A stretch of DNA of 17,385 nucleotides from CAYWBI01 sp964456445 (GTDB taxonomy: Bacteria; Calditrichota; Calditrichia; Calditrichales; J004): assembly GCA_964456445.1 (NCBI GenBank), contig CAYWBI010000075.1:1-17385 (forward strand), written 5' to 3'. Position numbers and translations under genes: made by a program. This document shows, one piece after another, positions 8,119 through 16,100 of this stretch. Each line of letters begins with the position of its first letter. The first letter of the stretch is position 1. The notes under the pieces were generated by a model that was not told where the DNA came from, did no database searches, and saw nothing but the letters and a program-made list of their open reading frames with translations.

Positions 8119-8141
8119 ATTGTTAGTGTAATCTCAACAAT
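8119..8141. promoter_or_regulatory. Inverted repeat in the rlmN/moxR divergent region, possible operator
   Basis: ATTGTT (8119-8124) and AACAAT (8136-8141) form a 6+6 inverted repeat with an 11-base spacer, between the divergent starts of rlmN and the moxR gene. It overlaps weak promoter-like hexamers (TGTAAT at 8127-8132 on plus; TTGAGA on minus from 8137). A regulatory role is only suggested by position. Confidence 0.25.
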
Positions 8142-8163
8142 CAAATCAGGTAAGGGGCAGAGA

Positions 8164-9162
8164 ATGGCAAAAGAAACACAAAGCGAACTTGAAACCGTAA
8201 AAAAACTTCAGCAAAGCTACCAAAAAATAAGGAATGAACTAAGCAAGGTAATTATTGGCCAGGACGAAATTATCGAAAATCTGATCATCGGATTATTGGC
8301 CCGTGGACATTGTTTGCTGGTTGGCGTACCCGGTTTGGCCAAAACCCTGTTGATCAAATCCCTTGGCGAGATATTGGGCCTGTCCTTTTCGCGTATTCAA
8401 TTTACCCCGGATCTTATGCCCGGCGATATAACAGGTTCCGAAGTCCTGGAAGAAGATCGTTCAACCGGAAAAAAAGTTTTCCGTTTTATTCCCGGTCCGA
8501 TCTTTGCCAATATTGTCCTGGCCGATGAGATAAACCGTACCCCGCCAAAAACCCAATCTGCTTTATTGGAGGCGATGCAGGAATACAACGTCACGGCCTC
8601 CGGTAAAACCTTGCCGGTAGATACGCCGTTTTTTGTCCTTGCCACTCAAAACCCTATCGAGCAGGAGGGGACCTATCCCTTGCCGGAGGCGCAGCTCGAC
8701 CGGTTTATGTTCAGTTTATGGCTGGACTATCCACCCTTCGAAGATGAAGTGGATATTGTAAAACGTACCACGCAGTATAACCATGTCGAGTTAAACGCCT
8801 GTGTTTCCAAAAGTGAAATTCTTGCCTTTCAGGAAATTATCCGGGATGTACCGGTGGCCGACCATACCGTGGAATTTGCGGTCAAACTTGTTGGGGCCAC
8901 CCGTAAAGGTAATCCGCTGAACGATGAAAAACTAAAGCAGTGGATACGCTGGGGCGCAGGCCCACGGGCCTCACAATATTTGATTTTGGGCGCTAAGACC
9001 CGTGCTTTGCTTCATGGGCGTTTTGCCCCGGAGATCAATGATATCAAAGCCATTGCCCCATCTGTATTGCGCCACCGCATTGTTACATCCTTTAGTGCCG
9101 AGGCCGATGGAGTGGATGTACAGACAATGCTGAATTATATCATTGCCAAAATAAATGAATAG
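8164..9162 (+). CDS. MoxR-family AAA+ ATPase
   Basis: 332 residues. A MoxR-type AAA+ ATPase thought to act as a chaperone that remodels or activates partner proteins, often VWA- or DUF58-containing. Walker A is GVPGLAKT (54-61). Walker B and the MoxR signature read LADEINRTPPKTQSALLEAMQE (split here at about residues 120-141). Sensor 1 is FFVLATQNPIEQEGTYPLPEAQLDRF, with the arginine-finger region after it, and the C-terminal lid carries WGAGPRASQYLILGAKTRALLHGR. All core motifs are intact. AAGGGG seven bases upstream of the ATG supports the start. The usual downstream DUF58/VWA/transglutaminase genes are absent; the next gene is an HDOD protein 188 bases on, apparently a separate unit. Confidence 0.95.
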   Translation: MAKETQSELETVKKLQQSYQKIRNELSKVIIGQDEIIENLIIGLLARGHCLLVGVPGLAKTLLIKSLGEILGLSFSRIQFTPDLMPGDITGSEVLEEDRSTGKKVFRFIPGPIFANIVLADEINRTPPKTQSALLEAMQEYNVTASGKTLPVDTPFFVLATQNPIEQEGTYPLPEAQLDRFMFSLWLDYPPFEDEVDIVKRTTQYNHVELNACVSKSEILAFQEIIRDVPVADHTVEFAVKLVGATRKGNPLNDEKLKQWIRWGAGPRASQYLILGAKTRALLHGRFAPEINDIKAIAPSVLRHRIVTSFSAEADGVDVQTMLNYIIAKINE

Positions 9163-9350
9163 ATTTTTGGCTGAAATTGATTGTATGTCCTGTTCGGTTT
9201 TATTTTTATTTGTGCCTCGTGCCGCAACAGGCCCCTAATTTTGTATTAACTTTCCTTCCGGGTTAAAAATCAATCAAACTTTCTAAGGATTAAAGCCACT
9301 CTTTCAGTATCCGATTATTACTCCAATATATTCGGGAGAGAGGTTGTTTG

Positions 9351-10229
9351 ATGAAAACAAAAGTTGTATCCGATGATCGTATTATTAAAATTATTGATGC
9401 GGTAAATAATTCCGGTTTATCTTCGGTAAAATCCATTGTGACGGGAATTGTCCGCATTATCCATGACCCCAAATCAACAGTTAAAGATTTAATTGAAATT
9501 ATTCAGGTGGACCCGCCGCTTACCGCCAAAATATTGCGCGTCTCCAATTCTGTATTTTACGCTCCCCAAACAAAAATAGATGAGATTGAAAAAGCAATTA
9601 TCTGGGTCGGTTATGATACCGTAAAAGAATTGGCCTTACGGCAAAAAACCTGTGAGATGTTTGAAAAGAACGACGCCATAGAAGGCTATCGGCGCACGGA
9701 ATTATGGGCGTATTGTGTGGCCACGGCCCATTTTGCTAAAATGATTTATCGTCGTGAATTTCGTGAAAAAGGGGAAAATATCTATACCGCCGGTATATTG
9801 CATAAAATAGGTCTGATCGCCGAAGAACAATTCTTGCGCAAAGCCTTTACAAAAATCCTCAAGCTGTGCAATGAAACGGGCTCCTATCTTTGCTCAACGG
9901 AACAAGAAACGCTTGGTTTTTCTCATCCCGAGCTTGGCCGCTATATAGCAGAGAACTGGTTGTTACCTGCCGATCTAATTGCAGCTATTGGTTTTCATGA
10001 CGACCCTTTTGCCGCCCCCAAAGAATTTTTTAAGGAATGCGCCACATTATATGTGGCAGCGGTGCAGTGCCATTTTGCACAAATCGGCTATGTAAAAGCC
10101 ACACCATTTGATGATGGACTCTATAACCGCTGTATTGAAGATTTACACCTGACACAGGAATCCCTAAATCTTATCGTAGCCGACGGGCAACAGGAAATTG
10201 CGGAAATGCTTGAAAAGGGGGCGCTATAA
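9351..10229 (+). CDS. HDOD-domain signalling protein
   Basis: 292 residues. HDOD domains are HD-related output or adaptor modules found with two-component and cyclic-dinucleotide systems; most have no proven enzymatic activity. The family look is clear: IIHDPKSTVKDLIEIIQVDPPLTAKILRVSNSVFYAP near the N-terminus, IEKAIIWVGYDTVKELAL, then AGILHKIGLIAEEQ and ETLGFSHPELGRYIAENWLLP. The metal-binding HD pair is replaced by His151-Lys152, so hydrolase activity is unlikely. The ATG at 9351 follows GAGAGG by seven bases; a TTG directly before it is also in frame but redundant. Only one base separates its stop from the next start, so it is the first gene of a three-gene operon with two histidine kinases and may be an output or scaffold for them. 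Confidence 0.9.
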   Translation: MKTKVVSDDRIIKIIDAVNNSGLSSVKSIVTGIVRIIHDPKSTVKDLIEIIQVDPPLTAKILRVSNSVFYAPQTKIDEIEKAIIWVGYDTVKELALRQKTCEMFEKNDAIEGYRRTELWAYCVATAHFAKMIYRREFREKGENIYTAGILHKIGLIAEEQFLRKAFTKILKLCNETGSYLCSTEQETLGFSHPELGRYIAENWLLPADLIAAIGFHDDPFAAPKEFFKECATLYVAAVQCHFAQIGYVKATPFDDGLYNRCIEDLHLTQESLNLIVADGQQEIAEMLEKGAL

Positions 10230-10230
10230 A

Positions 10231-11859
10231 ATGCCTGTCCACCCCGGAGCTGCACAGGAGAGTCCCGCTGGACTCAAAATCCTCGTCCGGCATCTTGAAA
10301 ACGAGCTACGGCTAACCCGGCAGGAAAAGGAAGATGCATCAAAAAACTATCTTGAACTTTATCGGCGCCTCGATGACCTGGTAAAAGAAAAAACATCGCA
10401 ACTTCAAAAAACACAGGATAAATTGGCCGAACGCAACCAGGCGCTGGAAAATGCCTTAGAGAAAGCAGAGCAGGCCAATATTGCCAAAAGTGTGTTTCTT
10501 GCCAACATGAGCCACGCGTTACGAACACCGCTTAATGCAATCCTCGGTTTTAGCAAATTATTGCAAGATTCCGTTGTGGACCCGTTCCAGCTCAAACCCC
10601 TTAAAACGATACATACATCGGGTAAAATGTTGCTGTCCATGATAAACGACCTGATTGATCTAAGCCGATTGGAATCCGGGCAATTTGAATTAAATTCAGA
10701 AACACTTATTGTACCTGATTTCATGAATGGATTGAAAAATAAATTTTCACCTCTCTTCGCCGAAAAGAAATTGGCGTTTACATGTTCCTGGCCGGACAAG
10801 CCTTACGAAATTCACATAGATGGCGCCAGACTGCGCCAAGCCTTAATTCAATTGCTTGATAATGCACTGAAATACACATCCGGTGGCGCTGTGATATTTA
10901 CACTAAAAGTATCAACAGCAGGAAAGAATGAAAATTGCCGTTTTGAGTTTACCATTGAGGATAGCGGGGAAGGTTTAAAACCGCTCCTGAAAAACTATAT
11001 AAAAAAACTTTTTAATAATCAAAATGACCCGCTCCCGCCCATCGGGGACGGCATCGGACTTGGATTGGCGCTTGCCGGTAGGATTGTTGACAGGATGGGA
11101 GGAAAACTGTATGTAAAAAGTAACTTTGGCGTGGGCAGTAAATTTAGTTTAAAATTAAAAAATTTACTTGTTGAAAGATGGCATGGCGTACAAAATCCGC
11201 AAAATACACCGGCATGTAACACAATAAACACACTGGGCCTTGTTCTTATTGCAGATGATAATCCACACAACATAAGCCTGCTTGCGATGCTCCTGAAACA
11301 CAGGTACCATTGTACAATTATAGAGGCAAGGGATGGGCATGAGGCCGTTGAAACTGCAAGGTTGCACAAACCCCATCTCATTTTTATGGATATAAACATG
11401 CCCCGTAAAAATGGATTTGACGCAACCCGGGAAATCAAATCCATTGCCGGGTTGGGTGAATGCCCGGTCGTATTTCTGAGCGCATCGGTTTCGGATAGCG
11501 AAAAAACGAAGGCCCTTGAGGCGGGGGCCGAATTTTATTTGACCAAACCCATTGATTCAGCACAGTTGTACACATTGACCGACAAGCTGTTGCAGACTGA
11601 CTGCGGGGATGGACAAAGACTTGCGGCAGTGAGTGCTTTTATGAAGGATAATGGCTATCAAGAAATGCTGCAAAAGTTAAGTGCAACATTGGTTATGGAT
11701 GAGATTAGGGATTTTGCCGATGAAATTTTAAACTCGGCGGGTAAAGGCGATAAAATAATTAAGATATGGGCAAATCAGTTAAAAACATATACCGACGATT
11801 TTGATATCGTCCAAATCAAGCAGGCGCTGCGATCGGTTAATATCCAAGGTGAACAATGA
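10231..11859 (+). CDS. Cytosolic hybrid histidine kinase (coiled coil-HisKA-HATPase-REC-helical tail)
   Basis: 542 residues, no membrane segment and no recognisable sensor domain. A charged coiled coil (about 17-85) runs into the HisKA H-box NMSHALRTPLNAIL (His95). The HATPase has LLDNALKYT (N box), EDSGEGL (G1) and GDGIGLGLAL (G2), about 190-310. A receiver domain follows (about 335-455) with ADDN, Asp387 in FMDINMP, FLSAS and LTKP, complete for phosphorylation. The last 85 residues are helical and resemble the HPt-like tails of many hybrid kinases but lack a phospho-His. Odd: the residue after His95 is Ala96 where the family has Glu/Asp, the presumed general base. The ATG at 10231 follows AAGGGGG and lies one base after the HDOD stop; an upstream in-frame TTG is unlikely. 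Its stop overlaps the next start (ATGA). Confidence 0.92.
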   Translation: MPVHPGAAQESPAGLKILVRHLENELRLTRQEKEDASKNYLELYRRLDDLVKEKTSQLQKTQDKLAERNQALENALEKAEQANIAKSVFLANMSHALRTPLNAILGFSKLLQDSVVDPFQLKPLKTIHTSGKMLLSMINDLIDLSRLESGQFELNSETLIVPDFMNGLKNKFSPLFAEKKLAFTCSWPDKPYEIHIDGARLRQALIQLLDNALKYTSGGAVIFTLKVSTAGKNENCRFEFTIEDSGEGLKPLLKNYIKKLFNNQNDPLPPIGDGIGLGLALAGRIVDRMGGKLYVKSNFGVGSKFSLKLKNLLVERWHGVQNPQNTPACNTINTLGLVLIADDNPHNISLLAMLLKHRYHCTIIEARDGHEAVETARLHKPHLIFMDINMPRKNGFDATREIKSIAGLGECPVVFLSASVSDSEKTKALEAGAEFYLTKPIDSAQLYTLTDKLLQTDCGDGQRLAAVSAFMKDNGYQEMLQKLSATLVMDEIRDFADEILNSAGKGDKIIKIWANQLKTYTDDFDIVQIKQALRSVNIQGEQ

Positions 11860-13085
11860 CAATGAAAAACGCGAAACCGTCCAAAAAATCTTTGATCCAA
11901 ATAGTGGATGATGTACCGGAAAATATCCAGGTATTGGGTAAAGTATTGGCGGGCCATGGCTATAAGGTTGCTGTTTCAGGTAACGGTAAAGATGCGCTTG
12001 CCGCTTTAACACATATTCAGCCGGATTTAATACTATTGGACGTAATGATGCCCGGGATGGATGGAATTGAAGTATGTAAAAGAATTAAAAGCAATAAAAA
12101 ATCAGCGGATATTCCCGTTCTCTTCATATCGGCCCAATCTGAAGTGGACTATAAATTACGTGGTTTCAAAGCTGGTGGTGCGGATTATATCAGCAAGCCT
12201 TTTGACGCCGTTGAAGTCCTTGCCAGGGTTGAGACCCATTTAAAATTAAAACATGCCATGGACACCATTCAGGGGCATAACGAAGAACTTGAAAATCTGG
12301 TTCAGGCACGTACAAGGGAGTTGGTGCAAGCGGAGCGACGGGCGGCTTTTAGCCTTTTCAGTAAAGGTATCGTTCATAATTTGCGAGGGCCGCTAACCGC
12401 CATTTATGGCGGCATACAATTGCTTCAAATTAAAAAAGAAAAAATTGACACCTTACAAATAGAGGGTGTGCCAGCTGAAATTGATAGCTATCTAAAACTG
12501 GTTGCAAAATATGTTGGAATCATTAATTTGGCCTCGCAGAAACTCAATGACATGATACAATCATTATTGACAAAATTCAAAACGGACAGTTCACAATTAG
12601 TGGAGAAAATCGAATTAAATCAATTATTGAAGAAGGAGATTTCGTTTTTAACCGCCAATCCGCGCTTTAAGTATAAAGTGAAAAAAACCATCGATTTATC
12701 ATCGGAACTACTTTACACCAAAGTGATTCCGGGGGAAATAAACCAGATTGTGGAAAATATCGTACTGAATGCCCTGGATGCGATGTATGAATCAATTGTC
12801 CCGGAGATAAATTTTGTGAGCGGCAGGGATGGCGACATTGTTTGGTTTTCCATTTCCGACAACGGACCCGGCATGGGCCCGGAGGTTCAAGAGAAAATAC
12901 TTGATGCGTTTTATACTACCAAACCTATGGCAGATGAAAGCGGGGGAAATAGCGGCCCTGTTGGGACGGGATTAGGCTTGTTTATGTGTCAGCAAATTAT
13001 CGGGAAATATAAGGGCCAGCTGGAACTTTACAGCGCCCCCGGAAAGGGGGCCAAATTTAAAATTTCCCTGCCCATGGCCAGATAA
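11856..13085 (+). CDS. Response regulator-histidine kinase fusion (REC-HisKA-HATPase)
   Basis: 409 residues, soluble. An N-terminal receiver (about 12-135) carries VDD, the phospho-acceptor Asp62 in LLDVMMPGMDG, FISAQ and ISKPF. A coiled-coil linker (ENLVQARTRELVQAERRAAF) leads to an H-box GIVHNLRGPLTAI (His174, followed by Asn175), then a HATPase with IVENIVLNALDAM, SDNGPGMG, a DAFYTTKP F-box-like segment and GTGLGLFMCQQI. The receiver precedes the kinase, so phosphorylation of Asp62, perhaps by the preceding hybrid kinase, may control this kinase's activity. The start overlaps the previous stop by four bases; a second ATG two codons on is equally spaced from AAGGTGA, so the first residue is uncertain. 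It closes the HDOD-kinase-kinase operon; no DNA-binding output regulator is present. Confidence 0.92.
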   Translation: MTMKNAKPSKKSLIQIVDDVPENIQVLGKVLAGHGYKVAVSGNGKDALAALTHIQPDLILLDVMMPGMDGIEVCKRIKSNKKSADIPVLFISAQSEVDYKLRGFKAGGADYISKPFDAVEVLARVETHLKLKHAMDTIQGHNEELENLVQARTRELVQAERRAAFSLFSKGIVHNLRGPLTAIYGGIQLLQIKKEKIDTLQIEGVPAEIDSYLKLVAKYVGIINLASQKLNDMIQSLLTKFKTDSSQLVEKIELNQLLKKEISFLTANPRFKYKVKKTIDLSSELLYTKVIPGEINQIVENIVLNALDAMYESIVPEINFVSGRDGDIVWFSISDNGPGMGPEVQEKILDAFYTTKPMADESGGNSGPVGTGLGLFMCQQIIGKYKGQLELYSAPGKGAKFKISLPMAR

Positions 13086-13144
13086 ACATCTTCTTTTAAT
13101 ATTCTGTTTGTTTTTTCTTTTTATTGTGGACTTCAAATTTTAAA

Positions 13145-13173
13145 TTGAAATAATTTTTATCGTCCAATATTAA
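13145..13173 (+). promoter_or_regulatory. Sigma-70-like promoter candidate for purL
   Basis: TTGAAA (13145-13150), a 17-base spacer and TATTAA (13168-13173) match the -35 and -10 hexamers at five and four of six positions. The predicted start point, six to eight bases after the -10, falls at about 13180-13182, that is at the purL ATG itself. There is no Shine-Dalgarno before that ATG. Part of the element overlaps an imperfect AT palindrome TTCAA-N8-TTGAA (13132-13149). Confidence 0.45.
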
Positions 13174-13181
13174 AAAACCTT

Positions 13182-16100
13182 ATGAAAACAATTTATCGTA
13201 TTTTTGTAGAAAAGCACCCAGGTTATGATAACAAGGCGCTCAACCTGCTTTATGAAATAAACAATTTCCTCGGTCTAAAAACAATTCAAAAAATCCGCTT
13301 GTTCAACAGGTATGATATTCAGGGTGTCGGGGCCGCGATGTACCGTATGGCGCGGGACACCATATTTTCTGACCCGGTTCAGGATATCGTTTTTGAAGAA
13401 AATATGCCCCATGTTACGGGTTCGGTAAAGTTTGGGGTCGAGTATCTGCCCGGCCAATTTGATCAGCGTTCCGATTCCGCCGCTCAATGTATCCAAATCT
13501 TAACCCATGATGAAGCTCCGTTGGTACGTAGCGCTAAAATTTATATGCTTATCGGTAAACCAACACAAAAGGATATTGATCAGGTACGCTCTTATCTGAT
13601 CAACCCTGTGGATTCACGTCTGGCCGAAGATGTAAAACCTGCTACTTTGACACAGAAAATATCCTTAGCGAAAAAAGTGAAACGTTTGACGGGATTTACC
13701 GGACTCAACCCGGGAAAACTTTCCGGCTTGTGTGAACAGCTTGGTTTGGCCATGTCGCTTGATGACCTGATATATTGCCAGGACTATTTTAAGAATACCG
13801 AGCGGCGTGATCCCAGCATAACGGAAATAAAATTATTGGATACATACTGGTCCGATCATTGCCGTCATACAACTTTTAACACACAATTAGATTCTATCCG
13901 GTTCGATGATGATGCTCAGCTGCTTCAGAAATGCCATACATTTTACAAACAATACCGTGACGAATTTTATGGCCCGCAGGATGCCCGTCCCGATTGCCTG
14001 ATGGATCTGGCCACTATGGCCATGAAAGCCCTGCGTAAAAACGGAGGCTTAAAAGAGCTGGATATCTCGGAAGAGGTTAATGCCTGCAGCATACATGTCC
14101 CTGTTCCTACCGATGAGGGTGTGGAAGACTGGCTGGTAATGTTCAAAAACGAAACCCATAACCACCCGACCGAAATAGAACCATTTGGTGGCGCGGCAAC
14201 CTGCCTTGGCGGGGCCATCCGGGACCCGCTTTCCGGAAGGGCCTATGTGTATCAGGCCATGCGTGTAACCGGCAGCGGGGACCCGCGAACACCCATAGGC
14301 CAAACACGGGCGGGGAAACTTTCCCAGCGTACCATCACCACCCGGGCGGCAAAGGGCTATTCGTCTTATGGAAATCAAATTGGCCTGGCCACCGGGTTGG
14401 TTTCGGAGATTTATCACGATGGCTATGTCGCCAAAAGATTGGAAATCGGGGCGGTGGTCGGCGCGGTAAAGGCCGACCGGGTGGTTCGGCAAACACCTCA
14501 AAAAGGGGATATTGTTGTCCTGTTGGGTGGCAGAACGGGTAAAGACGGCATTGGCGGGGCGACGGGTTCATCAAAAGCGCATACACAAAAAGCCCTTGAT
14601 AAAAGCGCAGAAGTACAAAAAGGCAATCCCCCGACCGAACGTAAATTACAACGATTGTTTACGGACCCAGAAGTAACACGAATGATTATACGTGCCAATG
14701 ATTTTGGCGCGGGCGGTGTTGCGGTTGCGGTTGGAGAGTTGTGCGACGGGCTTGATATCAATCTCGATAAAGTCCCTAAAAAATATGAGGGGCTGGACGG
14801 GACCGAGCTGGCAATCTCTGAATCACAGGAAAGAATGGCGGTTGTTATTCATCCCCGGGACTTAGCGAGGCTTTGCCAGAAGGCACTGAATGAGAATGTT
14901 GAAGCGGTTGCCATTGCCAGGGTTACGGAATCAGCGCGCTTAAAGATGTTCTGGGAAAATGACTGCATTGTAGATATTGACCGCAATTTTTTGAATACAA
15001 ACGGCATACGCCCCAGCCAGGATGTGCAGATTGTCTCACCCAATCTTCAGGGGTATTTCAGGCAGCCGGTACTCCCGTTGAAAAGCTCGTCATTAAAAAT
15101 ACAATGGAAACAATTACTGGGCGATATAAATGTGGCCTCACAAATGGGGCTACAACAACAATTTGATTCATCTATAGGGGCACGGACGGTTTTGCAGCCC
15201 TTCGGAGGCATTAATGGTGATTCGCCCATTGATTGTATGGTGGCACGTCTTCCCTTTGTGGAAAGCAGCATGGCCACTGCAATGAGTTGGGGATTTGATC
15301 CCTATTTAGGTCAATGTTCGCCTTTTCATGCCGGTTTGTTTGCGGTAATTCAATCGGTAACGAAATTAGTAGCGGCAGGTGTAGATTATAAAAAAATTTA
15401 TATGAGCTTTCAGGAGTATTTTGAAAAATTAGGGGACGACCCCTTGCGCTGGGGCAAACCTTATGCGGCATTGCTTGGGGCTTTTAAGGCCCAGATGCAA
15501 CTAATGATAGCGGCAATTGGGGGTAAAGACAGTATGTCCGGTACGTTTGAAGATATCTCTGTTCCACCAACGTTGGTCGCTTTTTCCATTAGTCCGGTAG
15601 ATTCCGATGACGTGGTTTCCACCGAGTTTAAAGCGGCGGGACACAAGGTGATTTGTGTGTATGTACCGCTTAATGCGGATGATATCCCGGATTTTAATCT
15701 GCTAAAAGATATGTATGATCAGATTCGGGTCCTGATGTTACAAAAGAAAATTTTTGCGGCACGGGCGGTAGGCCGCTATGGTATTGCAGACGCCCTGGCC
15801 AAAATGTGTTTCGGTAACCGTATCGGCATTGATATAGACGATACCGGACGTTTTTTCTTACCGGATTATACAGCCATCATACTGGAAACGGATGCGGAGG
15901 GCGAGCGGCTGCTGCACGCTGGCAGATTGCACTATCATTTGATAGGCACAACCACAGCAAATCCTGTAGTATCAATAAAGGGTTCAGGGACAATAGCCAT
16001 CGAAGAATTATATGCCGAATGGCAAAAACCTTTAGAAGAAATTTTTCCAAACCATCATACGGGTACAAAAGAATGTGCGCTTACCGGGTTGGATTTCCCC

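Noticed and set aside
9163..9350. CCTGTT/AACAGG inverted repeat as a terminator of the moxR gene
   Set aside because: The arms are only six bases with a loop of over 30 bases and no fitting T run; chance is a sufficient explanation.
14049..14501. Open frames of up to 150 codons opposite purL and the other large genes
   Set aside because: They lie antisense to strongly conserved coding sequence, have no family features, and are what is expected opposite long genes.
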